Shown here: one piece after another, positions 1-12,699 of the stretch
How the letters are laid out: every line of letters begins with the position of its first letter
Numbering within the stretch: the stretch's first letter is position 1
Assembly (NCBI RefSeq): GCF_002865645.1
Contig: NW_020194685.1
Span: 372,001-436,000, forward strand
DNA from: Hyaloscypha bicolor E
Taxonomy: Eukaryota > Ascomycota > Leotiomycetes > Helotiales > Hyaloscyphaceae
Reading direction: 5' to 3'
Length of the DNA: 64,000 nt
Made by a program: the position numbers and the translations under genes
The notes under the pieces: model-generated
What the model was told of the DNA's origin: nothing
Databases searched by the model: none
The model's input: the letters and a program-made list of their open reading frames with translations, nothing else

Positions 1-885
1 CAAAATAAAGCCTATAGCTTTCGTTTGCTACTTTTCGTGAGTACTAACAGGCATACGGTCTGTTTAGGTTCATCGAGGACATTGCGCAGACCGGCTGGCG
101 TAGCAGATTGACGATTGTCACCAAACTTGCTCACATATTGCTTGTGCTCAGTTTCTCCCGAACTCTTAAGAGGCGAGATCCACGATATGAGTCCTGTCGA
201 AATTCTCATATCAAAAGATGGATGTTACATGGACTTCTGCTGCTACGAGGCTGGAGTTCTGAGGAAGACGGAGCAGTGCCACTACTCCTGTCCGGCAAGC
301 ACGCCAGTTACATTTACCCCGAGATTTGGCATGCATCAAGAACCTATTCAAAAGATTCAAATGAGAATTGAAACAACATCCTGCAGAACTGGTATCTGCT
401 ATTCTGTCTCAGGACTAGTTGCTTAAGCTATTTTCAATTCGGCCCCATCCCCTGTGAGAAACTCCTCGGCGATCAAAACCACCTAAGACAGTTCTTTAGC
501 CAAAGCAGTACGAACGATTGCACTTGAATTCATACAATAGCCAGTGTGAGTATTACTGAATTGGGAAAATCAAATATTTCACAACTTACATGACATTTGG
601 AACATTGACTTGATCTTCATTGCGGGATATGTTGCAGGAATAGAATTCGAATGTAAAAGCACATGCGAGACCCTAAGTCTGAGAGAGAAAAGTACCTAAA
701 CATCTTTAGTCACTCGACAAGCCTCCCATAATCCGGACAAAACTCACATACGCAGTACAAGAAACACGTCAAGCAGGGAGGGACATGAGGAGGGCATGCA
801 AAATCTAATTCATACACTATTCAAAATCTCGTCAATTTATGGTCATCCTCCCACCCGTATACCTGTCCCGATCGAATTCGTTTAT
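1..885. other. Left edge, no gene supported
   Basis: Composition is ordinary for the gene-bearing part of the window. A 65-codon open frame on the minus strand (209 to 12) runs toward the left edge and could be the end of a gene outside the window. Short open frames also exist on the plus strand at 108-426. None contains a domain I recognise, so no gene is called. Positions 427-885 hold the 3' flank of the nitronate monooxygenase gene. Confidence 0.4.
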
Positions 886-2144
886 CTACAGCTTCGCCTT
901 GGTCACTATCATCGACTCTCCCTTGTGGATCCAAGCAGCAGCGTCATTAACTAATTCGTCGACCACCGCCTTCGCGCTCTTCTTTTCGTTCACAACTGCG
1001 GCCGCCTTACCCATGAGGAAAGGTCGTGCGTTATCCATTGTCTACAAAGATAGTTAGCAAGAGAATATCAGAAATATGAAAAGAGGCATACCTCATCATC
1101 AATATCATCACCCAACGTCTCAAAGTCATGCTCAACAGGAATGATACCCTTGCCAGTAAGCTCCTTGATCTCCGGAGCGCGGTTCTCCTCCCAATTTGTA
1201 ATGTAAGGATTATTCCGTACTCGCAACGGTCTTCCGGTGAAGATGATTGTACGGATATTATCATCGTGACCAGCAGTTCGGACAGCCTCTTGGTGTGCCT
1301 TTGATGCACCAGCCTCATCAGTCAAGATAAAACGGGTTCCAACCCAGACGGCGCTGGCGCCCAACATCAGAGCCGCAGCAACGGTCTGGCCGTTGTAAAT
1401 ACCACCCGCGGCAACGACCTGCACCGGCTTGCCAGTCATGGGGCTGGTCTTCCCTTTGCAAAGCTGCACAACAGCTGGGATCAACACAGTTGTTGGAACA
1501 TCGCCGGTATGTCCACCACCCTCACCACCTTGAGCACAGATAATGTCCACGCCGAGGTCGAGGCACTTCTTGACGTGCTTGGGATGTCCGATCATGTTCA
1601 TGTATAGCACGCCCGCCTTATGTAGTCGGTCAACCACGTGTTGCGGCGGCACACCGACGGCGGAGACGAACAGCTTCGCGCCGGAATCGATGATGATGCT
1701 GATCAGCTCGTCGAGCTTGCCTTTCGTGTAATCGTAGCTGTAGGCAGATTGATCGTCAGCAATCGAGTTGAATAGTAATCAGACAAAAGGTGGAGCTTCG
1801 GCATGTGATTCTTACTTTGTCTTGCGGGCGCTGCCGCCGACTTGAGGGAGGAGAAGATCAACGCCGAAGGGTGCGTTTTTGTCTGCTAAAAAGGACTTCA
1901 GTTCTGCGATCTGCTCGCGCAGCATGTCGGGTGTGTATCCTATTCCTCCAAGGACGCCGAGACCTCCTGCGTTCGTGACTGCTGCTGCAAGCTTTGGGCC
2001 TGCTGCGACGTTCATTCCAGCGAGTATGACCGGGTGATTGATCTTGCAGAGGTCAGTGACCGTTGTGCGAATCACCTCTGCACATTGCTGTCAGTTTGCG
2101 GGTACTGCTTAGACTGGCATATGATACTTACGAGGTGAAGCCAT
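886..2144 (-). CDS. Nitronate monooxygenase (2-nitropropane dioxygenase family)
   Basis: Predicted FMN-dependent enzyme that oxidises alkyl nitronates such as propionate 3-nitronate to carbonyl compounds. I read four exons: 2144-2132, 2077-1816, 1737-1092 and 1041-886, giving 358 residues, a normal family length. The first exon codes only for MASP plus part of a codon; it is needed because the next exon has no ATG of its own. Family signs are the N-terminal HPVILAGM, the LGGIGYT segment, LLPQVGGSARKTNYDYTKGK across the second intron, and GGEGGGHTGDVPT, whose His (about residue 168) is the expected catalytic histidine. The phosphate-binding region follows as VVAAGGIYNG and LGASAVWVGTRF. All three introns start with GTAAG or GTATG and end in AG. 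It lies head-to-head with the folate gene. I infer a nitronate-detoxifying role from the family only. Confidence 0.92.
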
Positions 2145-2678
2145 CTTTACGTCTGTGGTGTTTGGGAGGTGGATTGTTCGTTGGAATGGATGGTCAGCAG
2201 AACGAGGATTTCAATGAAAGAAGAGAACAGATATTCAAAAGCGTAGAGGGAGAAGGAGTGTGTCGAGGAGCGAGAGGGAATTTATGAAGGAGAAAAGAAA
2301 GGTGGAGATGCTCGGCGCCCTTGAAATCCCACTAGCCGGCAACTGGGGATCTGGGGAAATGCCTCGGCTTGACCGAAAAGACCGGGCCTGGGATCAGCTG
2401 ACAGAAAAAGCCGTGTTTACGGCTGCAGGGTTTGCACGTTTGTGCATGTTTGAAAAGGGGAAACATCTGAGGTGGTGTTATATATATTTCGTGCAGTATT
2501 CTCCATTTCTCCAGTGTGAGGTTTGGTTTTCTGTCACACTTCAGATGAAAATGGATTTTAACTTTTGTTTAACACGAGTCATTTGTGAAACTTCACGTGA
2601 TCAGCTCGCCTAAACCCCTGCAGGAACTTCACTGCCACCTCGTCCAACAATGATAGCCTGTACAACATCACGACGTCG
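2145..2678. promoter_or_regulatory. Shared intergenic region between divergent genes
   Basis: This 534-bp gap lies between the start codons of the nitronate monooxygenase (minus) and the folate gene (plus), so both promoters must lie here. An AT-rich TATATATA-like stretch occurs near 2479-2488. Short open frames exist in the gap but none is convincing. Confidence 0.45.
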
Positions 2679-4440
2679 ATGAGGGGGTTTCAACTGGGAA
2701 GACCTCTGGGGGGAAGGACCGTGGCCTTCAGAAATGTATCCTTCTCGAGGAAATTTGATGTCGCAGCCATGCCCTTCGTCCGAACTGCGGCACGGCAACA
2801 AAGCTCATCTGAAAAGCCCCCAAAAACAGTGCAATGGACACCGCATTCTCTCAATGACTTCCAGATCCCTCCTTCTGGGGACAACACATTGCCAGAAGCT
2901 TCCAAGAAGCTTCCAACAGTCCACATAGCTTATATTGCTCTCGGAAGCAATCTGGGTGACCGGATAGGCTGGATTGAGAAAGCCTGCGAACAGATGTCAC
3001 GACGAGGGATCAAGATCAAGAGGACCAGCTGCCTTTGGGAGACGGAACCGATGTATGTTGTGGACCAAGGAAGCTTTATAAATGGAGTCTGTGAGGTAAG
3101 TCCCATAATCCGGCAGCATGATCAAGTCGGGATTTGCCCGTATTTCCAAGGCCCAATCACTTGACATCAGCTGATAATTACCAGGTGGAAACCACACTTG
3201 AGCCTCTTCCTCTTTTGGACACGCTCCAGAGTATCGAGAATCACCTCGGTCGGAAAAAGGTCATCGACAAAGGGCCGCGCAATATCGATCTTGATATTTT
3301 GCTCCATGGTGATCGAGTCGTCGCCCATGAGAGGCTTAAAATCCCCCATCCAGGCATGTTTGAGAGAGAATTTGTACTGCGGCCTCTTGCAGAGTAGGCC
3401 GGCTATCTCCGGTTGCTCTCTATACATTAACACCTTACAGGCTAATTCCGGGAAAGGCGCTGAATCCAGCATCCCCATGGAAGCTAACGCAGGATTACCT
3501 CAACGCTCTACCGCCGTCGACATCTCCAATATCTACCCTGACTCCATTGAATCCTTCGTTGCAGGCCATCCGTGCGCTGCAGTCAACCCGACGAACCCAT
3601 GTGATGGCTATCATGAATTTAACACCGGACTCTTTCTCGGACGGAGGCTTAAATCTCCCTAGAGACAGCGAGAAAGGAAAGCAAGGTATGAACTCCTTGT
3701 ATTCCAAGACCTTCCAGAAGAGCAATGATGGTGCCGCCATCATCGACATTGGTGGCCAGTCCACCGCCCCCGGTGTCCACCAAGTGACCGAAGCAGAAGA
3801 GATCTCGAGAACAATCGGCTTCATCCAGAACCTAAAAGATCATCCCCGATTGCGAAAGAAAATAGCTGTCAGCATTGACACGTATCGCTCATCTGTTGCT
3901 GAGGCGCTAGATGAAGTGGGAATAGACATAATCAACGATATATCCGCTGGCCAAATGGATCCGAACATGCTTCCAACAATGGCGCGTCTTGGCAAGACTG
4001 TAATTCTGATGCACATGCGCGGAACCCCGGAAACAATGAATTCCCGCACAGCCTACCCCGACGGCCTGATCTCCACAATAGCCAAAGAACTTCTCGAGCG
4101 CGTCGCAGCAGCAGAAGCAGCGGGAATCTATCGATGGCGCATAATACTCGACCCGGGAATCGGCTTCGCGAAAACAAGTGAGCAAAATCTGGAGATATTG
4201 AGGAGATTCGATGAATTGCGTGACTGGCCAGGGTTGAGAGGCTTACCATGGTTGGTGGGCTCGAGCAGGAAGAACTTTGTTGGGAAGATTACGGGCGTTA
4301 AGGAAGCTTCTGGGAGGATTTGGGGCACTGCCGCTACGGTTGCGGCTGCCGTGCAGGGTGGTGCTGATATTGTGCGAGTACATGATGTGAAGGAGATGGC
4401 ACAGGTGGCGAAGATGTCGGACGCTATTTGGAGAGCCTGA
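2679..4440 (+). CDS. FOL1: Bifunctional HPPK-dihydropteroate synthase (folate synthesis)
   Basis: Folate-pathway enzyme joining 6-hydroxymethyl-7,8-dihydropterin pyrophosphokinase and dihydropteroate synthase, the sulfonamide target. Three exons: 2679-3095, 3185-3393 and 3441-4440, giving 541 residues. The HPPK domain (about residues 82-240) shows YIALGSNLGDR, ETEPMYV and GPRNIDLDILL. The DHPS domain (about 261-541) shows MAIMNLTPDSFSDGG, the IIDIGGQSTAPG loop, NDISAG, ILDPGIGFAKT and VGSSRKNFVGK. The first 40 residues are rich in Arg, Ser and Gly with few acids, as in a mitochondrial targeting sequence, which fits the known location of fungal Fol1. The dihydroneopterin aldolase domain that precedes HPPK in yeast Fol1 is absent, so that step must be encoded elsewhere. 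An internal ATG at 2769 is an alternative start that would drop the presequence. Confidence 0.95.
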
Positions 4441-5740
4441 TTCGGCCGCAGATCCTGGCCACTGTTGTATATTTTTATGTTAGAAGACTGTCAGATGAAT
4501 TCTATTTACATCTTTCAAAGACTCACTGGACCGCCTCAACTTGTTTGCTCTTTCTCTATTAAAACAGCCCGGCAATGGAACAGCATTCACAGCAGTAACA
4601 CTTCTTCGCGCTTCGAGGAGACTCGATGCCCTCCGAAGAGTAAGTAAGAATATTATAGCAGCTTGGTCGCCTGGAACGTACATGGAGTTCTTGAAAGGGA
4701 TCCCTTCAATTCAGGGCTTCAAGACTAGTCCAGAAATACCAGTGAGCAATCTCAACAGGATCCTAAACTCGGGAACTTCTATTGCTGACAGTCTATTTGC
4801 TGTCAAGAAGTATCGTTCGATGAAAGCAAGAGGTGGAAGCAGCCTATGGCAAGAAAGTTCTTTAAAAAGAGATCTCCAAGGTGGAGAACAAAAGAACCTG
4901 CTTTGTGGAAAGAAGGATCAATAAAGAAAGTCTAAGAGTGGTCTAGTTCAAGACGGCTATGTTGTGATGCCACAATGCTTGATGGGGAACTGCGAGGTTA
5001 GGGTGATATCTAGTCGGGTTGTGTCGGGGGACCCATATCGCAGGACCCATGTCACAGCTCTATCCTCTTTTATTTCCGTGACTCACCGGCTAGTTGCAGT
5101 TTAGGATACTGCGTAGAGCTTCTGAGCTAATTTGAGAGTTGCTTCTATTGTTTAAGATATGGTTGCTCCACATAAATGTCATGTATGACTTTGAAGATTC
5201 TTTTCATACAGCCGCTGCCGCCTTCCTTCTCATATAATCTGCAAACAGGACCCCTTAGGTGTGATAAAGGTAAACAAACAAGCAATCTAGGACGCAAAAG
5301 GATTCCCTCAACCTGAAATATTCGGAATCAGAGAGAGGAATTGTGATTCTTCACCAGCTTTTGCTCGATCAAAAATGTTGATTTTTGAAGATCAAGAAGT
5401 CTCTAAATCCGTTGAAACTAGGGATCGTCTACTTGTCATTGATTTATTTGCTGTCGTGAAACATTTCATTGCATCGGACGAAGAAATTTCAAAGCCTGTC
5501 AGAGCTGGAAGCCACAGTAGAAGACTTGGATTTTTGGCACTATTGTTGGAACCTACATCAAGTGTCGTGGGATTGATTCGAGACTGTTGTATGCCATTGT
5601 CCCCTGATTGAGTACAAGTTCACGTCAATGTATTCTGTTTCCTGACAGTAATGTTTTTTGTTTACAACTTTCTGTCCCACGTGACCAGCGCCGCCTTTGC
5701 TCAGGCTCTGCTCGGGTTGGGTTCAGGCTCGGCTCACTTT
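4441..5740. other. Gene-poor flank of the folate gene
   Basis: Open frames at 4541-4924 and 5375-5611 are short, have no recognisable domain and no convincing splice partners. Composition shifts toward AT near 5800, the edge of the first RIP island. I see no supported gene. Confidence 0.4.
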
Positions 5741-6018
5741 ACGAGCCTACACCCCATAAGTCTGTGGATTACAGGCATTTAAGCGAGGCTTTCTAGGCCT
5801 CGCGAAAACAAAGTTAGTCACTTTACGTGAAATTAATTAAATAACGATACATTCCTTTTCCTTCAAACTAAATGGATTTAGTAGGAAAGAAGCTAAATAA
5901 TACTATTACTATTTAATTTAAATATTTATCGCATTGCACAAAAAGTTCGATTATTTCTTAGTGGTTATTTGTTAGCAAAATGTCCTATAATCTACAGACT
6001 TATGGGGTATAGGCTCGT
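5741..6018. repeat. Inverted repeat, about 40-bp arms, at RIP island edge
   Basis: The left arm (5741-5780) and right arm (5979-6018) are inverted copies sharing the core CCCCATAAGTCTGT and flanking sequence for about 40 bases, separated by about 200 bases. Differences between the arms (such as ACACC against ATACC, and GTGGATTACAGG against GTAGATTATAGG) are transitions of the RIP type apart from one inserted base. This may be the end of a transposable element or a palindromic element; no matching copy was seen elsewhere in the window. Confidence 0.75.
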
Positions 6019-6106
6019 TAGCTTATGTCTGCTTAGCTTTGCTTACTCTATTTATACGATATAGCAGAGTTAAGACCCATCTCACTATAAATCGTCAACT
6101 TTTGAC

Positions 6107-6126
6107 AAGGGCCTAAAAAGGCCCTT
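6107..6126. repeat. Perfect 8-bp stem-loop
   Basis: AAGGGCCT and AGGCCCTT are separated by AAAA. A wider inverted pair, TATACGATA near 6053 and TATCGTATA near 6130, encloses it, so the whole can fold as a nested hairpin. GC-rich arms surviving in RIP DNA are notable. Function unknown. Confidence 0.6.
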
Positions 6127-6559
6127 CTTTATCGTATAGGGATCCCAAATATATTACTAATATTAATTTATAATTATACTAATATACAGGGACATTAATT
6201 TAGGAGGTTGCTTTCCTTCCCTTATATATCTCACCTACCGGCTATATATACTAAAAATAGCTCTCTCATATTACCTTTATATCTTTTTATACCCTTTCTA
6301 CCTCATTATCTCTATTATCTTCTTTCCTATCTAATCTTCAAGCCATTTCTGGGCCCACTTATCTGTCTAGCGAGGACATCTCTACTTTTTACTCTGGATA
6401 TATAAACGAGCATTTATTAGGAGTTCAAAAAGTTGGCACCTCTATAATTGATATTTAAGACAAATATATAGATACTAAAATAATAACTGATTTTACTAGT
6501 CTCTAATAGGCTTCTAATAACCTTAATCCTTCGTCTTTAGCTAGCTGGTCCTATAAATA

Positions 6560-9110
6560 CCCGCTATTCAACTTCTTAATATATATATTAAACCTTCCAG
6601 ATATCTCAATTATACCTTTTAAAAGAAGATATATTATTGGTTTCCCTTTCCACTTTATATACTGCCTTATAGTTATAATAGCATTTCGTATCTGCCTCCT
6701 ATTTATTTTTTCTTAAGCAAGCTATTTTATATAGTCTCTCAGATTATTAAAATTAATCTTCCTTTCTCCTAGTTTCTCCAAATATTCTATAAAGTTATAC
6801 CAAATCTTCCCTTATTAGAAAGTACTAAGGTTAGTATAGTATAATACTAACTGGATATAAGATTTAAAGGCCTTATTAAAGGTACCGACTCGATTATTTA
6901 TAAGAATAAGTATACTATTATAATATTCTAAAATCCTTAGAAAAACCGAGACTAGTATATTATACTAGAGATCCTCTAGGCTATACTATTCTAAGAATAT
7001 ATCTGCTTTATTAAGTAATACTATATATTCCCAAGATTTACTAAGGTTAAGAACTAACTCGAGATAACCCTTAACCTATTCCGGCTTAGTACTAATATTA
7101 CTATAGGTAATAGGATATAATAGTTTCTCTGTAATCTCTATAATACTTTCTGCTATTAGAGTTTTTCCTATTCCAGGTCTACTATAGAGAAGAAGTATTA
7201 GGCCATTTCCCTTCCTATTTATTAAATTAGTAGATCTCTCTGCCTTAAGTTAATTACTTATTAGTACTTTAATTAGGTTTTTAGTTTTTCTATTTAGTAC
7301 TAGATTCCTGAATACTTCTTTATTCTATATAACCTTAGTAATTCCATTAATTTGCAAGTCTAACTACTTCTTCCTCTTAAGGCTATAGTCCTTAATTATT
7401 AGCGGGACTAAGTAAACAAATTCGGAATTAGAAGGGCTTTTATACTTTATTACTTTAGCCCCTAAATATTTATAGTAGGAGGCCCAGAATAGTTTCTTGG
7501 TTCTATTAGAATTATAAAGATCTTAATAAGTTCTAAGATTAATTATATACCGTTTATTACTAGAATAGTAAGAGCTCTGGCCCTTGTCTTTATAGTAAGA
7601 GATAAAGCATTTAATATAATACTTCTAGAAAGTCTTATTCCTGCTTTTTAATAAGTTATTTAAATTTTTATTTATAAATATAAGCGGCCAAAGATTTAGC
7701 TTATTAATATTCTTTTCTAATATATTATTAGTATTAATCTCAAATATGGTTTATTAGTTCTAATATAAGAAATATCTATTAAACTACTATAACCAAGTAT
7801 AAATTCCGTAATATATTATTCCCGAGCTAATTCTTATAGGCTTTTTAATCCAAGATTTATATTAAACCCCTTTTATATCTTTATACTTTCTCTTTATAAA
7901 AATATCTTCTAATTTAAAGAAATACTTAATATAAGGATAGGTAATTTTGTCTCTATTAAAAAGGGTATTAATAGCCGTATACTCCTTTTTAAATTCGGTA
8001 AGAATATAGTTTAGTAATAACCAAAACTGCTTTTTCTACTTATTAGGTAATTTATCTAGATACTTTCCTATAATATCCTATATATAGTAAAGTAGCAGGT
8101 ATAGAGCTATAAGAAACTTGTTCTCTATATTATTAGAAAGGGTTAAGAAGTATAGATTTAGATTTGAAAAGTTTGTAATAGTAGAAGTAAGGTCTTTAGT
8201 AGCTATATAAATAGATTCTCTAGTATATTTTACTTTAGGTAGTATATTACTGTCTTTTCAGTTAAAATTATAATAATTTATAGCCTTTTGGTTATAGTCT
8301 TAATAGATAATAAAGGCAATTTCGGGATATTTTTCTAAATATAATAAGATACTTATAAGAGAGAGACTGCTTTTTAAAGCCTTTATATTTTTCTTTTCTA
8401 ATATTTATTAAGGAGTATTAAAGTAAAACTAGAGTATATTCCCTTAAATAATTTAATATATTATTTGAAATATTAATAGCTTTAGTAATTATTTAAATTT
8501 TTCAAAAGACTTTACTTTAAACTATAGATTAAGTATATATTACTATAGGCTCTATAGGTTACTAATAGCTACTGAATTCGGAATACCTAATATATACTAA
8601 GTATCTATAGATAGAGGCAGATTGAGAATAGGATAACTAGTAATTTCTGATCCTTTCCGGGGGCCGTTTTTTCCTGATTTTGGAATAGGAACTATTTATA
8701 ACTTTAGATACTATAATAAGTCAGGAGATAAGGCCGAACTATTATTATTTATAGCTTTAAATATAGATAAATTGAACTCTGATTTGGTTAGTTATATCTG
8801 ATTAATATTATTAAATATATATACCTTGGCTAATAGAAGAGAAGTTTTTATATCTTTTTAGAGGGTCTTCTATTTCTGGCAATTTTGGCATTTTATTATT
8901 ATCTTTACTATTATTATTATTATTATTACCTTCCTCTTTATTATTCTCTTTCTCGCTACTTGCTCCGAGTTTTAAGAAGTTAATATCCCCAAAGTCCCTA
9001 ATAAAGCTATCCGACTTTATAGAACTTATAAGCTATCTCTCCTTTTGCGATTTTAATACTAATAAATCTCGGTACTAAGTTTTGAATTTACTACTAATAC
9101 TTCTATTATT
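6560..9110 (-). pseudogene. Dead AAA+ ATPase with DUF7025-type N-terminal region
   Basis: Reading the minus strand from 9110 downward recovers, through many stops, a large fungal AAA ATPase. An Asn-rich disordered stretch lies near 8920-8990. A DUF7025-like region lies about 8300-7850, including KITYPYIKYFFK. Linker segments LNLWPLIFINKN and KCFISYYKDKG follow at about 7700-7580. The AAA core has a Walker A read as RPGIGKTLIAESI at about 7190-7150, then LNKADIFLE in the Walker B position, VFLRILEYYNSILIL, NNRVGTFNKAFKS near 6900, and NGRQIRNA-like residues near 6690. The Walker Gly and the acidic Walker B residues are altered. The order matches intact relatives of this family, which is common in leotiomycete genomes. 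It cannot make a full protein. Confidence 0.85.
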
Positions 9111-10194
9111 AGAGATAGTTATATTTTTAATAAATTATTAATAAGCATTAGCTTGAGTTAATAATTTCCTAATAATCGAAAAGGAACCGGTACCTAAAGC
9201 GGCCTTACTAAAACTAAATCTGGTATCTGGCCTATTTTTGGTAAGTGAGCTAGAGAGTATTTCGGATAAATTAGATCCCGGATTAGGCAAATAAGTCTTC
9301 TGCTTTTCGAAGTCTATTCTATTATCTCCGAAAATTATCTAATTACTATAAGTATTATTAATAGTAACTATATTTAGTTCTTTATTCTTGATCTTATATC
9401 CTACTTATTCCTATTCCTACCTTTATTACTTACTACTTCTTTCTACTATATTCTCGTTATTATCCTTATCTCTCTCTCTAATATCCCCTTTATACCATAT
9501 ATTATTACTAAAGGGAAGGGGTCCTTTACTATCGAATTCTTATTCTCTATTTCTCTTTCTTAGGCCTGCTAGTTAAAATAATGGTTATAAGGCTATTATT
9601 CGAATTGAGGTTTTTAAAGATTTGAGAGGCTACTATTCTATAACTTCAAAAAGAATAAGATTTATAGAATAAGATTACGGGCTGAATTAGAGGATAGATA
9701 TTTGAGCTACCTTTCTACTACTTCTCTCGAATCTCGAGATATTTTTGGTTTGGGATACCTTTTAGCTATACCAAGATTGCCTATAGGTTAGCCCAGATTA
9801 TACTAGTAATATAATAGGCCTATTATATATAATAAGGCGGTTCGGAGTAAGGTATAGCAAGATATAGTAAAGTCTCTCAGGTCGCTTTTATAATAAAAGT
9901 ATCCGATTTTCAGATCGAGCAGGATATAAAACTACTGCCTCTAGATTTTCTATTAGAAGAAGGCATATTCTATAACTTGCTCTAGTTAAGATCTAATAAG
10001 CGATTTTATTTAGCTATTATTATACCAGGTCTATAATATTAACTAGGGTAAATACAAATACCTTTACTTCTTAGTATATAGTAACTAATAATATAATCTA
10101 GTAAAATATTAATATATACTCGAAATTGCCTATATAGATAAAAATCACCTTATTAAGTTTCTACTAACTTTTTTTTACTACTCTTAGATCTAAT
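9111..10194. other. RIP DNA without readable gene
   Basis: Very AT-rich. Near 9130-9290 on the minus strand a short clean stretch reads NRPDTRFSFSKAALGTGS, which may be the extreme N-terminus of the neighbouring dead ATPase or a separate remnant. A low-complexity Tyr/Leu/Ser open frame at 9388-9576 is not a gene. Confidence 0.4.
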
Positions 10195-10870
10195 TTTACT
10201 AAAGAGACTTTTAATAAAGCTTTAATAGTATTTAAAACCGAATTCTTAAAAGATAAAACCAAGTTAAAATAGATACTCGATTCTTAATTCGGAAATCTTC
10301 CGGAAGTACTTATAGCTATTATTAATATACGGGTATAATATAATTCTTATAAAGGAGAATTGGCCCTTTACTAGAGCCTTTATAAACTTTCTTAGAAGAT
10401 TTACTACTATGGTACTATAATAGATATTATAGTATAGTACTATCCGGAATATACCTCTTTAGCTTGGGAGGCTATAAAAATTTTGTTTATAATAGATCTA
10501 AATATCTTTATTTTCCTTAATAGTAAGTAATATAATAAATTAGCTATATACTATAGATCTAAAGTAATCTATATCTAAGCTAGTAAACTATATTAGCCGG
10601 ATTAAGTAGTTTGGATTATTTTAGGTATTTAGATTCAGAAATTTTCTTACTAACTATAAGAAATCTCTTATTAATAAGTAAGATACTAATACTCTAATTT
10701 TTAGGGAATTATTAATTAGTAGAATTTGCTTTCTTAACTATCTACTAGGCTTTACCAAATTACCGACTTTCTGCTATAAATAGAATTAATTATAAACCTG
10801 TATCTAATTAGAAAAGTTAGGAAAACTATTATTATTTTATATATTTATATTTTGAAATTTCTTTTTTAAG
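10195..10870 (+). pseudogene. Dead STAND/NLR-type protein, DUF7708-like N-terminal region
   Basis: One plus-strand frame with several TAG/TAA stops reads FNKALIVFKTEFLKD, then GNLPEVLIAIINIRV, KLS-stop-KIYYYGTIIDIIV, YYPEYTSLAWEAIKILFI (about 10430-10490), and a degraded continuation. The pattern of a helical lead-in, a 'YYG' segment, then 'HPEYxSLAWGAxKFLF' is the N-terminal region found before NACHT domains in many fungal STAND proteins. The intact STAND gene at 57.9 kb has a related but diverged segment (LPWIWAPIKLIL). I cannot follow the NACHT domain downstream. Confidence 0.65.
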
Positions 10871-12699
10871 TACTTTACTAATATTAGGAAAGCAAACTAT
10901 TATATATAGTTTATACTATTATAAGACTAGTAGGCTATAATATAATAATCTTCTAAGTAAAATATTATTATATTCCCGCAAATTATATAACCTGGCCTTA
11001 GCTATTAGTTATATAGAATAACAAGATATATATACCAAAATCCAATAATATATCTTAGGATAAAAGGCAATATAGCTTAATATTAGGTAATTAATATCTC
11101 TTATCTAATAACTTAAAGAGAATATTATTACTAAATATATAATAAATATATTTACTAGAATCGAGATTTAATAAAGCCTTTCTAAAATCTAACTATCTTA
11201 GTTTCTTGATTTACTATTTATAACTATATTACTTAACCTAATAAGAATATTCCAAGTATTTCTCTTTTTAAATAATAGATATTAGTTAAAGGGAATTAAT
11301 AATAGGCTATTATTCTAGCTTAAACCAAAGATATAATAATAGAATTACTCCTAGAGCTTATTACTTATTATAATTAGCGGTATACGAAAACTGTATTTCT
11401 ATATAAGGAGGTTCTATACTAACTCTATTATAATACTCTAAAATAGTCAAATTCCTGTTATTTGGGTACTAAAGGCTATAGATATCTAAAAGTCTATAGA
11501 TAATCCCGTTTCCGTAATTATACTTATTTAATATCTTATTTCATAAGCGGTATATATTAATATTAATATCTATACGGATATAGTACTAAGTTCTTGGCTT
11601 AAAGTATATTTGGGGATATATACCGAAATAGATTAGTTTAATATCCTTATATTAGTACTTTAATTCATCTCTTTTATATATATTATTATTAATTTTGAGT
11701 TCCTTAACTAGTTACTTACAGAGCTAATAGAGAACTTCTCTTAGCTAGTAGTATTTCTAGAAATCTTTTCCGGACTTATAATATAAAATATTAAGACTAT
11801 TATTAAAGTAGTTATAGTTAGCTATAGCTTACTAGTATTCAGGAAGCTAATAAGTAATAAGTACTAAAGACTTATTATACCTATTAATAGTATATATTCT
11901 ATTAAACTACTAATGAGAATAGGAGTATTACTTTAGTAAAATAGAGGTAAATCTTTATTTAATAGAAAGGGATTTGGACTGGAATAAGGCTCTGAGCCCT
12001 ATTATAAATCCTGGGAGTAAAGGAATTAAATAATTATATAGTAAGTTATTAATTAATAGTACGAAATCAAATCTCTAATATAATTTAGTTAAATTCTCTT
12101 TCTATAATCTATAAAAATCCAAATTAATTACAGGTATCTCTTCTGATCTAATCCTAGCCTATCTATATAAATACTATTTAATGAAAAATAAATAAAGCGG
12201 AATTCTATATATAAATATACTAATCCTAGTAAATTAGAGTCTATAATATATAATCTATAACCTCCTTACTTTCTCGGTATTTGTCTTTCCTTCTAATATT
12301 AAGAAGATAAGAAATCTAGAACTTATAGCCTGTATCTGGTAGGGAGTTCCTTTTAATAAGTTAAGCCTGGAAAATATAGTTAGTAAATATTAAAAGTAAT
12401 AGGGAAATAGTAATTAAATAAACTATTTATAGTATTACTCCAAATTAGCCTATAAACCTCCTTTATATAAATCTCTTAGTATTATTATAGTATAATGTGG
12501 CTACTTCTTAATACTAGTATTACTTCTAGCTAACCCGTAAGCCTCTTTTTATATAAATCTCCTAGCTTTACTATATTATAGTATAACTTTTTAATAACAA
12601 GATTGCCCCCGGCTAGACTACAAACCTCTGTTATATGATTCTCCCTATACCTCTAGGCCTCAGTATTAATTTAACTATACTTAGCTGCTCCTATACTTC
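10871..12699. other. RIP DNA, nothing readable
   Basis: Very AT-rich DNA with no open frame above 60 codons and no motif I can recognise on either strand. It may hold the rest of the dead STAND gene or another element. Confidence 0.4.
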
